From NCBI GenBank assembly GCA_050084515.1, contig CM114274.1:5084001-5148000 (forward strand): DNA of 64,000 nt, given 5' to 3'. Below the pieces are notes generated by a model. That model was given only the letters and a program-made list of their open reading frames with translations, was not told where the DNA came from and searched no databases. Source of the stretch: Blasia pusilla. Lineage: Eukaryota > Marchantiophyta > Marchantiopsida > Blasiales. Shown here in pieces: positions 46,919-59,309 of this stretch. The position numbers were made by a program, and so were the translations under genes. Numbering within the stretch: position 1 is the first letter of the stretch; each line of letters opens with the position of its first letter.

Positions 46919-47211
46919 GGTTGCACAAAAATGGACAAGTCCGTCCCTAGGATGGACATGGAAGAACATGTCCACCGACATGGATTGCAAGAGGTGGGAT
47001 CCACGCTTATAGTTCATGATGGAAGGCAACGCAAAAGCGAGTGGGGCAATAAAGAGGGAGGAAGGAAGAAACAAAAGAGTATGGAACACAAAGGCAAGTG
47101 GGAAGTATGAGAAAGAAGGGGAAGGTAGGGCCCATATAAACAAGTCCTTGCATAAAAGAGACCTAAGTCGATGGTCATGTCCAAGGACACGAACTTTGTC
47201 CATATGCAACC
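46919..47211 (-). mobile_element. MITE-like element, second copy of the GGTTGCA family
   Basis: The plus strand starts GGTTGCACAAAAATGGACAAG and ends ACTTTGTCCATATGCAACC, giving inverted terminal repeats (GGTTGCA, then ATGGACAA). Reversed, it lines up with 8511-8808. ORFs across it are chance frames. No clear target duplication was found. Confidence 0.65.
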
Positions 47212-47800
47212 TTATAACAGAATATGGAGTTACTCTACCTCATACCTAACCTTATAAGAGAAAGTCTTGCAACAGGATTAACATATGAAAGATGGCTCTT
47301 CCAATTCACCTCCTCTCCTCTCCTAATATATATACCATTAGAAAGAGCCAAAAGAGCCTTCCTCCACATTATAGCCAAATAGGTAACCTACATACAAAAG
47401 TTATCGATTGATCATTGATAAGATCAACAAATCATTTGACCAGAAAATTAAAATTTTGGATTTTTAAGGATATATCAATTATGACACAAAGAGTTGTAGT
47501 TGACATCATCTAACCATTTATGATAAATTCAAAGTCAAACATCTTGCTAATGCCCTACATCATTGACATGGTAGAACTCTAACCATGAACTAACTATGAT
47601 GTAACAATTATTTTGTGCATACACCTTGCCACACAATATACATCATTATTCATATGCACAAAGCAAATACCATCAATATTCCTAACATACAAGAAGATTC
47701 ATATAATCATAACAATACACTAATGTATGAATACCAATATCACATAATCATCACTCTAATTGGAAACTTACTTAATTGGCAATAATTTTACTCTACCACC
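47212..47800. other. AT-rich intergenic DNA
   Basis: Nothing recognisable was seen. Confidence 0.4.
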
Positions 47801-49060
47801 TATAATACATATATAAGATTCATAATTATATTAGGTATATTTTATAACATCTCCTAAAGCTTTGATATTAGAGGATGGGAGAGTGAAAATAATTTTATCC
47901 TTGTAAGTAATATCATATTCTATATTACCTTGTTTCATAATAATTGATGGAATCTTAAATAAATTATTTTGGTTATCACACTTCGTGAAAAATTATATGC
48001 ATTGAAACTCTTGAATCGATATACCAATATTCACTAACTATACTTGGGCTCTTTGAATCAGACATATGGTTTATGGTTTAGAGATGCTCGTTACTCTTGT
48101 AATACTCCACGTAATTGGTATGTGAAAGAGCTCTAAGGAATTGGTTTGTGAAAGACTATATAGTTCAAAGATATAGGTAGTCAATAACCCTCCTTATTGG
48201 AATTTTTTCAACCTCTGAACTTGCATGTTCTTTTGCCAAAGTTTGTTGATGATATTGCTCTGGATGTTGTTGATACTCTCGACCTTAGTAGCCTTGATTA
48301 TGTTGACCCTAATCTTGGGAATCAAATCTTTGACCGTAGTTCTTGTTTTCATGGTGAAATTTTCTACATGTTCTTCCTATGTATTGTACATGCTCATGTG
48401 AACTAGTTGAGGAGACAATACAAACTAATCTCATGTCTTTATTGATAAGAAATGGATTTTTTTCATTAAAAGTCATGGATTTTCCCTAACAAGGATATGT
48501 GTTTTGAACAACAGATATTCCTTTTTTAATCCTTGGAGTGTAATCATGATGACATAATCATCATCATCATCTACAAATATTTCCATAATACTTAATATAT
48601 CCATAATAATTCGATGAGATCCTTCCATAATTTCATTCAATCTTTGCTTCAAATTCAACGTCATAACTTTTGTAGATGACTATAATACTTTATCTCATGC
48701 ATTTCATGCTTCCTTTGATGTCTCCATATCTTGAATTTGAGCTATCATAGTTTCATTGATTGTAATTCATATATAATGAATCACCTCCCGTGCTCTCTTG
48801 TTCCACCCTCAAAATTTACGATTGGTAGAGTCTATGATGGGCTTTGCTTACTCAATTGAGATTAGATTCCACACTTTGTGACTTATTGAGAATTTCTTCA
48901 TCCTAAAATTGAACATGGAATAGATTTTTTTATTTGATTCCCCTCCCCTTATGATTAACATGAATTCAAACATTACAAAGATTGAAAATTTTCAATTTGT
49001 GGGGATCGAAAATTTATATGGGAATTATGCTCTAACTATAAACCATACACATTAAATTTT
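47800..49060 (-). pseudogene. Degraded copia Gag-protease relic, minus strand
   Basis: Read on minus, 48960-48665 resembles the Gag N-terminus of the element at 10064 (GWNKRAREVIHYI, and an IQDM-SKEA block). 48664-48473 continues with LKQRLNEIMEGSHRI and ITLQGLKKEYLLFKTHI. 48410-48190 reads as a Gln/Asn/Gly-rich nucleocapsid-like stretch. Near 48040-47990 the protease site appears as YWYIDSRVSMHI. It has more stops than either other copia copy and no LTRs were found around it. Confidence 0.65.
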
Positions 49061-50626
49061 CTTACACCATATTCCATAATTTCTATCTATTGGATCAAAA
49101 TTTGATGGAATTTCTAAAAAATATTTTTACTTTGTAGAATTTTTTTTTTCTGTGCAAGGAGAAAAACATACCAATTTCTTCATGTTATCTACTTGGAACT
49201 TAAAATAAAAAATAACCCTCAAAGATTTCATGTAAGGAAAAAACCACAAACTTGTGAACACAAAGAATGGAGAACATTACAATTTACAGTGGACATAATA
49301 TTTGAAGTCTTCTAAGTTTGTCTTGGCCTCAAAAAGAACGTTTCCATCTTACCACACTGATTTTTCCTCAACATGTGAAATTCTCCTCTTCATAACTTGC
49401 ATGTTCTCTCGTAGCATTCGGTGAGACTCTTGTAACTCCCAAAGTTTCTCCATCCTTAAGTTCCTTGTTATAGCTATTTCCCAACACACGGAAAAACTCA
49501 ATCATGAGGTTGAATTATGGTCGTGTATACATCCCTCGCACTATGTTGATACCCCCTAGCATTTATTGCCTCAAAATCAATGGTGGAAATATGTAGGTTG
49601 TCCTACACCTCTCCAGTCACCCCAAAGACAAATCCAAGTTGCAGTTTGTATGACTCAAAAAATGGCTATGAACGTAGTAGTGATGTGTTAGATCAATTTA
49701 TTTCCATCTATTTCACCCAATGTATCGCACGGGCAACAGATTATTAGTATAAAAAGCACTTGTTACGCTTTAGATTAGACATATCAAACTATCCATAAGG
49801 TCTGACATTTCTTAAGAGATATCTAGGGTAGGTTAGGTTCACACATGGGAGGAGCTTTCTTGATTATTCTATTGCATTTCAACTCTAAGCTTGGATGTCC
49901 ATCACATATTGCTCTACAAAATCAACATAGTTGACTTTCATTTCTTCCTCGTGGTGCTCAAACAAAAAGTTCTCACTAGAAGAAAAACAAGGTGTCTATG
50001 ACCAGACAATTAATGACTAATATACAAAATAGTTTAACTTGTGACTTTGTAGGTTTATTTTTTTCTACTTACCAAACCACTCTAATCACATACTCGTCAT
50101 TATATCAAAGATGATTTGTAAAGTATCAAGTACTCATCCATAAAGGTCTTGATATATTTTCAAGATATTTTATTATGAATTTTAGGTAAAAAATATCAAC
50201 AAGATCATTCCAATTACACTCATTGTTGATTCGGTGCAAGATCTATCTATTAAAAGAATTTTTTGAATACACGAATTTTTTTTCAATTTTATGATTCTAT
50301 CATATTTTCATATATAGGAAATTAAATATTTACTATTAAAATAATTCCTTTTTCTCGGATGTGGAGTTTAATTTATGTTAAAAAACCCATGTACTCTCTT
50401 TCATCCAAATAGGCCATCAACTATCCTCTAAGATAATTTAATTCTAAATGTGAATCTTGGAAGACAAAGTAAATATCCACCAAATATAATATGATATTTA
50501 TTAATTTATTTAAATTAGAATAATATTTTCCAACATGTACGACATGGGGTAATGGTAATAAGCCTTATTTTGGTTTTGGTTTAAACATTACCCCATTGGT
50601 AATGGAACAAAATCACATTAGTGATG
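49061..50626. other. AT-rich intergenic DNA with a Helitron-like 3' word
   Basis: No gene was seen. Near 49725-49750 the sequence TATCGCACGGGCAACAGATT then ATTAGT resembles a Helitron 3' end, but no matching 5' end was found. Confidence 0.35.
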
Positions 50627-51060
50627 TGTCAGGTCTGTTAGGATAGATCGATGAGATCAGTAGAGCACCTTCGGAGATATTGGAGGATAACCTCAAGAGG
50701 TCAAGGATGATCTGCTGAGGCCACATCTAACATGAGAGAGCTGGTTTCCCTTTCGTTTCGGCTCATTTGGAGCCATATGTAGAAACATACTATTTCAAGT
50801 AAGCATCCATGTTGAGTATCCAGGTTGGATTTCCACTTTGGTACGTGGTCCTTGACATGCTATAGTAGGTCAAGATCCAAGGAGGTGACCTGCAAGCATA
50901 GATTACCATGGAGAGAGCTTGGGAGAGGGGAAAGGGGTATACCTCAGAGAGAGAGAGAGAGATGGAGTGTGCACCTTATCAAATATTGGGTGAGAGATCT
51001 ACTTGATTTATTGGAGATATTTTGGTATTTCTCGTCTCGATGTTTGGATGCCATGGGATC
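50627..51060 (+). repeat. Dispersed repeat, copy 2 (pair with 18957)
   Basis: It starts TGTCAGGTCTGTTAGGATAG and follows copy 1 through CCTTTCGTTTCGGCTCATTTGG-like and TTACCATGGAGAGAGCTTGG words to GGATGCCATGGGATCGTG. There it runs into the GT/GA microsatellite. The equivalent point in copy 1 has only a short irregular GT-rich run. Confidence 0.6.
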
Positions 51061-51676
<616 letters not shown>

Positions 51677-52242
51677 GTGATCATTCACTGCAAACATCTT
51701 TGTGTCACGCAATAGAAATGGGGTATTAAGAAAATATTTTGGTGGAATGGAAAATAAGAAATTGAAATTTCATTTAACATATGAATATTGGTCTCATACA
51801 TAGTCATCGTAAAGTTAAACTTATACTCCTTCTCTATATCCCATGAAGAAATCATAGTCTTTTATTTTCAAAAGTGGAAGTGGTCAAGTCTAAAATACCC
51901 AAACGTTTGCGCATTTTGTAGGTAAGTTGGGAAAGACATCAAATCTAAAGTATTCAAAAGACTATGAGTTTCATATCACATCCCTAGGAAGCCTTTACCC
52001 CGAGGATTGACCAATCTCCCCAAGTTGCTCATCTAAACCAGAATGTGATGGTTATTTTCTCAAGTTGCACTACAAACGGTTCCTTGGCTTAACCTCGAAA
52101 CATGGTCAAACAAGAAACATGGTTAATCCCTTGTTCCAAGCCTTGAGAGGGTGGGGAGTGAGAGGGTGGGGAGTGAGAATGTCTCCCCTTAAATACTTAT
52201 AGGGTCCTCCGTGGAAATCCCATCTTCCCCATCCTCCCTCCT
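51677..52242. other. Intergenic DNA with a short G-rich duplication
   Basis: No gene was seen. Near 52144-52180 the words GAGAGGGTGGGGAGT and GAGAGGGTGGGGAGTGAGA occur back to back. Confidence 0.45.
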
Positions 52243-53240
52243 TGTCGCGACCCTCATGACCAAACAAGTGCCAAGCGGAACATCGAAACATTAGCGGGCT
52301 CACGCTAAGATGGTTTGCGCGTTGGAGTTGTCTCAAAGAGGAGACAAGAGACGAGACGCGAGCGAGAAGTCGCGTTTCAGATATGATGGTCGCAACTCAG
52401 AAACCTGGACCAAACGCGGAATGAGACTTGAAAGAAGTCGAGTCTAGGAAGTGGGTTGCCAAAGGAAAGATCTGGATTTGGAACGCCACTTGCGTTTGAG
52501 AGTTTCCGATTGTATTTATGGCCATAACTTTTAGCGCCGAGATGCTTTTGGAGCAAATAAGAGTGCGTTGGAAAGCTTATGAAGAGCCGGTTCAAACACA
52601 CAAAGATCGCTGCAAACGCATAAGCAGCGGCCGAGATACGACCCGAAAACGACTGTAAGTGGAGTCGGGTTGAGGGCCACAATGAAGGGCCCGAACCTCT
52701 TTTCCCAAAGGGGAGGGGTTATTGGAGAAACCAGAAGTACTAGTAAGGGGAAGGTCTCGAGAGTGCTTGGAACCCAAACCCCACTTTGGGCGCCGCGGGG
52801 CGGCTCAAGGGCATGGAACGGAACGCGAGTTTGGGCGTTGGGTTGGAAAACCTGCACCAAGTCCATTGAAGCGATTTTAGACATCCCTCTTGGATTTCAC
52901 GCCGCGACTCAATTACTTGGGTCTCGGTTCGGAACTCACACGAGGACCGTTGAACAGTTGGGATCGCTAGGCGTGCAAGTGCCGTTTCAGATCCCTGGAC
53001 TAACTAGGAAGTCTGTTCCAAGTCTTGAAGGACTTGCCATGTGTTGGGAGCTAGGAACTAAGGAAGGTTGAGCTTGATGAGACGCCGAGTTTAGGACTCG
53101 GTGGGTTGGAACGCCGGTTGGCCAAACCCGACTAACCAGAGTGCGTGTTTGGGTGCAGATCGGCGATGAGTTCGTGACCTACTGAACGCACGCTTCCGCA
53201 ACACTAAAGATTGACGTTCAAGGAGAGTAGGGGCGCGACA
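52243..53240 (+). mobile_element. Solo LTR C, intact, with perfect 5-bp target duplication
   Basis: It starts TGTCGCGACCCTCATGACC and ends AGTAGGGGCGCGACA, so the ends are inverted (TGTCGCG/CGCGACA). CTCCT lies directly on both sides (52238-52242 and 53241-53245). Length is 998 bp. It is the reference copy for solo LTRs A and B. No PBS, PPT or coding region adjoins it. ORFs inside have no recognised domain. The superfamily is unknown; a Ty3/gypsy origin is a guess from its length and termini. Confidence 0.93.
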
Positions 53241-53414
53241 CTCCTAAGCTCTTGGTGTTTGCCCACAATTGGAACGTGGTTCGCATCTTGTCAACCCACT
53301 TTTAACTAGATAACGTCTAATATTCCTTGGGGTAGTCTCTTGGAACATTTAGTAAATCTTGACTTCCCAAAACTCATTTTGTAACTTCACCCCATATTTT
53401 TTGTATCTTGTACC

Positions 53415-53810
53415 TAGGCCTTGTCTTGACTCTGGCCGTTTAGCGTCTAAAGGTGATCTTGTCGCCCTTTGTATTTTGTAACTTGTCTCAAGATGTTTCA
53501 TTCTTCTTGACGTCTCTAGTCTTCTTTGCTACTCACCCTTGATTTAAAAATAGCTCAAGGATCTTGCATCTTTCTTGTTCGTATATTTGGACTTCCTGAA
53601 ACTTATCTTTGAGCGTCATCCAGAAATTTACTGCATCTCATGGCTAGGGTCTTTCTCGACTCCTGCCTTTAGCGTCTAATGTTTGTCTTGTGCCCTTAGC
53701 TTTCTGTGACTAATCTCAACGTGTCTCTTCCTTCTTGACTAATCACCGTTGACTTAGTACTCAAATCAAGAGTCTTGCATCGTTCTTGCTTCCACATCAT
53801 CTGCACCAAT
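53415..53810. repeat. Diverged direct duplication, about 230-bp spacing
   Basis: 53418-53590 and about 53648-53805 share an ordered set of words: TTTAGCGTCTAA, CTTGT, TTCTTGAC, AAGGATCTTGCATCTTTCTTG versus AAGAGTCTTGCATCGTTCTTG. Substitutions and indels are frequent, so the duplication is old. Confidence 0.6.
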
Positions 53811-56800
53811 AGCCACACCTTTTTTCTCCTAAGGTTAGTGTAAAGGTGCAAGTGTGTCTTAACTAGCATTTATCTTATGGCAAGTTTTGCCTCCCTTTCT
53901 AGTCTTGTTACTAGCTAGTATAGGTTTTGACTTTGGTGGAACATACAAAGTTCTCTACGCCTTTGATCCATGAGTATCACTTGATTTCCAGGTCCGTGCT
54001 AGTGTGGGCACCATAGACTTAGCTATTCGCAATTATAGCATGGGCTCTACATTAGTTTCCATTCAATGCACGATTTCTTACAATTTAATTATAGATGGAT
54101 TTTGCTCAAATTATACAAATCTTCTCCTATGATTTCCTCCAATTACTAAGATCTCCTTTCATTTTATCTTTCTATGTCCAACTCCCAATCTAATTATAAT
54201 TAATGGAGGGTAGAGTGAAAATCAGCTTGATTTTCCTATTTCTGGTATGAGTATAAGAGAAGACCAAGTTACTACACTAGGAAAATGTCAAAGTTCTCAA
54301 ACTTAGAATCTTCTACATACCTCATTCATTATTACAATTATTTTAAATTTATGAATCATTCTTGCCATAAATGAGTTGCATTTTAGTAAATGACATATTC
54401 ATATTCATGTTGAGTTATGGCTAAGTCCTTAAATTATATGAATATTCCATTTTAGTTCTGAATATTCCTTTGGATAATCAAGGTTGAATACATCATCGAC
54501 ATCATGAAAAATGGCATAGGTAGGTACACTCTTATGATCTTATCTATAGATTGGGTGCGAAGGATGTCAAAGATGTTCTCCTTCTTACTAAACTAGAAAC
54601 TTGTGATAAATCATAGCTACAACATGATTACAACTAGTGTGACAACTCTTGTGCTCATACACATTACTATATAATATATTTTGTTCTCACGTGGATACAC
54701 ACATACTAAAATCGAAGATATAACACATAATACACTTACATACATGTGTATAGCGATAATTATAATATGAAAGTGATAACAATGGACAACAATGTGTAAG
54801 TAGAAAAAAACTATCATATTATTCATAATAGAAGAAAGAGTTTATGCCTGAAATACCTGTCTACATCACTCACTTATATATACTAAATAATCAATTTAAA
54901 ATCACATTTTTCATTGAGAAACACAATACATTCAAAAGTAGAAGAAATTTTGGCTTTTCTTACCTCAACTATATTCTTAATCACTCTTGGATTCTATGGT
55001 TAGTGTTGAGGAGAAGGACAAGCTAGTGTCTTGTTTTGACTCATCAGATGAGGATAGTCTTTTAGAAAGACAAAAATGAGGGCTAAGGATGGCAAACACA
55101 GTAATGTTTTTGCCTCAATCCATTTTTATCTTTGTTTTTCATTGTAAAATTGTAGTCTTTAATATCCTTCTATTAATTTTCTTTTTATGCACAACTCAAA
55201 ATGATATTTTCAAAAGAAAAATACCAATAGGGAAGTTGAACCATATGTAATCCTTTCACATAAAATCTTTATATTGAACATACTGAAAATAAAATGAGAT
55301 TATTAAGGGTGTGAACCCTTTTGTAACAAGCTATCTTTTTTCATGCCATATGTGAAGCCTTTTAGGGGGATTTTCATTTGATGTTTTCCTTTACTAAGCT
55401 AAATGGAGAATGTATAAAAGAAAGGGTGTACATTTAGTTCTTAAAAATATTTTTCCCAATCTCCATTTAACCTTGCAAAATTTTCCCCTCCTAGAAATTA
55501 CTTATTTCCAATATTTTTTATTAAGAAATAATATTAGGGACATTAATCCTTTGGAAGAAAGCTCTCTTTGCAAGTTGCAAATGAAGTATTTTTTTAATAT
55601 TTCCCTAAACTAAGATAAGAGGAGGGTATAAAAATAAAATTAGGGTATACATTATAACTCTACGATTTATTCGTTTATATCAAAGAAATAGTTATGATAT
55701 TTTAGAAAAAAAAACCACTATATCTCTTTAGAAGGGAAATTGAACTCTAATTTGGAAAATAAAAGGAAATTTGGGATCAAATATGAGGAGGGGAAGTAGG
55801 AGAATGGTTCGACTCTTGTTTTCAAATTGGATAAAGAGTTTTTTAAAAATAAGAGACGAGGGTGGAAAAGGAAACAAGGATTTCCTTTTCCCTCAATCCA
55901 AAAGGGAAAAGAGACAAGTTTTTTCTTAAGGCAAAAGAAAAGGACCTTTTCCCCTAAATAAGAGGTTTTCATAGTCATCATATGAAATATTTTTATGAAA
56001 ATAAATCAAGGTATAGAATTACTTAGGACTAAATAAGTAGAGGTGGGTTTGCTTTCTAGGTTGGTGGTCTAATCGGTTTGGTATTAATGAAGAAAAGTGA
56101 TATTTGCTTTCTCCATTTTAAAATCCATACTTGCATCATGTGTGGAAGTTCTTCACGTGATAATTCTTCACTTGCTATGGTTACGAAAAAAATCCATTGT
56201 AAACATTTTGAAGTCAAATTTATATAATAATAAATGTTCAGCCAAAACCATCTAGCCAAGAATATTTTGATATCACATTTTCATGACCAAAATTATTTCA
56301 TGGAAATTCACCGAACAGATTAATTTTAACTTAAACTTTCATACATCTGATTTTTTATCATTCTAATCTCATAGCAATGCCAATTTACTAGCATTAAATA
56401 ACATTATAAAATGCATAAAAGTCGGCGTTGATACTTTACTTCGAGTAGAAGTGCTTAGTGTCCACTCATCTCACCGATTAGTATTTTAAAAAAAAATTTG
56501 TTGAACAATTAATCACAACCTTTTGATTTGAGTTGGTTTTTACGCTGACTTGTTATCATTTGCTTTTCATTTCTGGTCTCCTTTCCTCTTTGGAATGTTG
56601 TGGCCCCCTTTGTCTTCTCTTGAAGCTTGATTTTAAATGAAATGGATTCTAGTAATGCAAACAAGAGGTTCTCACAATTAAATGGATTCTACTAATAACA
56701 ACAAGAGATGAAGGGGAAAAAATTGATATAACTAGCGTCTATCATTGAACACCAAAACATAACTCATGGCGATCATCGAACCAGATGAAAATGAAATATA

Positions 56801-57059
56801 GAAAATAGGACGGGAGAGGGTTATGAAAGAAACGAAAAGACCACGAAACCCGAAAACACATGTGCCCACCAAATATAACTAATGGGAGAATTCCCGTTTC
56901 CAAATACGAAAAATACCCCCTTTTCCTGCCATAATAGCGAAGGGAAAAAATCTTTCCAACAACCGAGCCACAGCCAATGACCCGAAGACACGAGCGGAAG
57001 GAAAACGTTTAATAGGGTTAAAAGTCCTTATTATTATTGTTTATTTATTTATGAAACCC
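53811..57059. other. AT-rich intergenic DNA
   Basis: No gene, RNA or transposon was recognised. 56636-56720 has a diverged short duplication around AAATGGATTCTA. 56760-57050 becomes gradually richer in GC. Confidence 0.4.
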
Positions 57060-57900
57060 TATTGAATAAGCGTTCGAAAGAGCCCATCCCTGCCTACACG
57101 TGCCCCCCCTCCCTCCCTCCCTCCAAAGCGGATTCGGGCCCTTTCCCGGACTCCCAGTTACCGCTTGTTCGAAGCGAATGCATGGGACTGCCAAACACTT
57201 GTCTCTTCTCCATACTTCTCTATGGGAGGGTCCTCCGCGTCCATAGCACAGCCGACGCTTGTCTCCTTCTGCATCCTCCTCCTCCTCCTCAGGTAAGTAA
57301 GTGTCCTGTGTCAACTCTCAAGCGAGCGTCCTGCAGGGGACGCCCGACGCTTGTCTGCGTGCCCATGTTCCTCTCGCAGGTGTCCGTCCCGCCCAGAGGC
57401 CGCCCCACCTGAAGCTTGTCTCATTCTTTGTACGTGTGCGAGCGTCGAGTCGTCGACCTGCGTAGCCGGTCGCCGTTTCCACGCGAGTATGTTGGAAGGA
57501 CGCGAACCCTTCATTTCGCCTTTTTTCCTTCTTAGAATCTCCGGCGAGTTCTTGTACCCCTTTCCACGTGTTGCTCTGTTAGTAAATCTCATGAATTCTC
57601 GGCTAATCGTTTTGCTCATTGGCGTGTAAATATTCATCGGATCGGATTACGGTGGGTTCCCACACATAAGTTTTTGTTCCGCAAATGCCGAGAGTCGTCA
57701 TTTGGGAATTGTGCAAGCGAGACATTCCGCCCGTATGTCCATATCAAGGAGGGCAGGTCACACGGAGTACCGGTTAACTACTCGCTTGGATTCCATGGAA
57801 GAGTCGCTATTTGGGTTGAATCCCAAGGCAATATTCAAGGCAGTACGATTTGACTCGGCTTGTGTAGTAGTATTACCCTCACCTAAGATCGCTGTTCGAG
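57060..57900. other. GC-richer region with several short ORFs, unassigned
   Basis: Base composition is much higher in GC than upstream, and 57100-57125 is a C-rich CCCT run. ORFs of 60-116 codons occur on both strands (for example 57351-57629 and 57702-57908 on plus), but none is recognisable. It could be a promoter and leader for the ORF at 57901 or a decayed gene. Confidence 0.3.
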
Positions 57901-58434
57901 TTGTGTAGTAATAGGTCACTAGGTGATGGGATTTTTTATGTCTTTTATGAAGGTGGATCGCGACCGGGCTTGTTAGTTTTTAATTCCGTATCCATGGCGT
58001 TTTCATGTCATTTGGATGGAGCTCGCGTTTCTTGTCGTTGTTTGGGCTTAACGTTTGAATCACCGGCTAATGCTCGACCTGTACAGCTCACTTTAGGAAA
58101 TACTGTGATACTCACCAAACACTCAACCCAAGAATTTGATTCCCTGCGGCACCTCATCCGACTCCACAGCATTCTGGACCGTATTCGACAGCAGTATCGA
58201 CTTTTAAAGGTTCGCCTGTCTCATATTCGCCAGCATGAAAATCTTGACCGTATCGTGCCGGAGATTCATTTTCATCTTCAATCATCCCCTGTCGTCATGT
58301 TAGAGCGCGGCGATATTCCCTGCAGTATCAGCAGAATATACGGATTGGGTGTTGTTCCAGGAATGGAGTGCCGACAAGGCAGAGATGGGAACGTAATTTT
58401 GGAACTAATGAGTCGTGGAACCCGTCATCAATGA
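57901..58434 (+). CDS. Unassigned ORF, 177 codons
   Basis: The frame is open from about 57901 to TGA at 58432-58434. The first upstream-most Met is not certain; an internal Met occurs at SVSMAF. The C-terminal 100 residues look protein-like: a helical stretch (DSLRHLIRLHSILDRIRQQY, then RLLKVRLSHIRQHENL) followed by a beta-like stretch (VVMLERGDIPCSISRIYG, then LGVVPGMECRQGRDGNVILE). I do not recognise the family. It may be an exon of a spliced gene, a retrocopy or a chance ORF. No poly(A) or acceptor site decides this. Confidence 0.35.
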   Translation: MCSNRSLGDGIFYVFYEGGSRPGLLVFNSVSMAFSCHLDGARVSCRCLGLTFESPANARPVQLTLGNTVILTKHSTQEFDSLRHLIRLHSILDRIRQQYRLLKVRLSHIRQHENLDRIVPEIHFHLQSSPVVMLERGDIPCSISRIYGLGVVPGMECRQGRDGNVILELMSRGTRHQ

Positions 58435-59309
58435 GGTAACATAGGCGTGGTTTAAGCGGATCATACAACGTTAAGTGTGGAGTTCAACACAGTGACTCGC
58501 CTAAGAGTTCGGTGAGTCGTGGGGAGCCTCTTTCGACAAACCATTTAAGTTCAATGTCGCCTTAGGAGGCCTCCACTTCTTTGACGAAACTACAGTGGGA
58601 AGCATAAGAGATTTTCGTTCCTCAACAGCATTGAAGCAGACTACGTTCATAAATTCAACAGGTTTGATGCAATGCCCCAGCGGCTTGCTCTCTTTATCTG
58701 GCTATTGAAGTAAAGCTTTTGCCACCAGCTCGACGGTTACCTCCAATTGCTAATGTATTGCGGACAAATCCACATATCCTGGCGAAATTTCCGTCATCTT
58801 TTCTTTTCCTACATGATCGGGAGTGCAGTGAGTGCTCTCAAGGCTTTGAACACTTCACAATTAGAACTGGTAACCACATGTACAAAACCCTCACCCTCAG
58901 TCGCCTGGCCTGGAGATCAGAGCAGTTCACATATTTGGAAATTCAATCAATTTTTCTCAAGCAGTAGATGCATTAAAGCTGATATATATAAGCACATCAA
59001 AATGCCCTAAGAGGAGAGCTTTGTTCATAGGTAGGTGACCTTCCTTCTTAACTCAAATGAAATTGTTTACATTTACCCAGTACTGACTAGACAGTTCTCT
59101 TCTGATATGTGGACAGTTAGTGAAGGAATTATATAATTCCTTGACCGACTGTTTCTTGCCTCCTGTAATCTAGAACAAAATTGAATGGTGCACAGTGACC
59201 CAGGTGTGTGGAAGAAACGTGTTGGTTGAAAAAAGGGTCAAAACCACATTCCCTGCCACTGCATCATCAGAATCTGCTTGGCAGACTCCCACCAGTAGAA
59301 GTGGTCATT
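58435..59309. other. Intergenic region downstream of the RRP43 gene
   Basis: ORFs at 58719-59010 overlap in two frames and have no recognised domain. The 3' untranslated part of the RRP43 transcript (minus) probably lies in the right part of this stretch. Confidence 0.4.

Noticed and set aside
52377-53071. ORFs inside solo LTR C
   Set aside because: No domain was seen, and the segment is defined by TG..CA ends and a target duplication, so coding is not needed to explain it.
57702-57908. Short ORF beginning near SMEESLFGLNPKAIF, resembling the start of kinetochore protein MIS12
   Set aside because: Similarity is limited to about ten residues and the following sequence does not fit; treated as chance.
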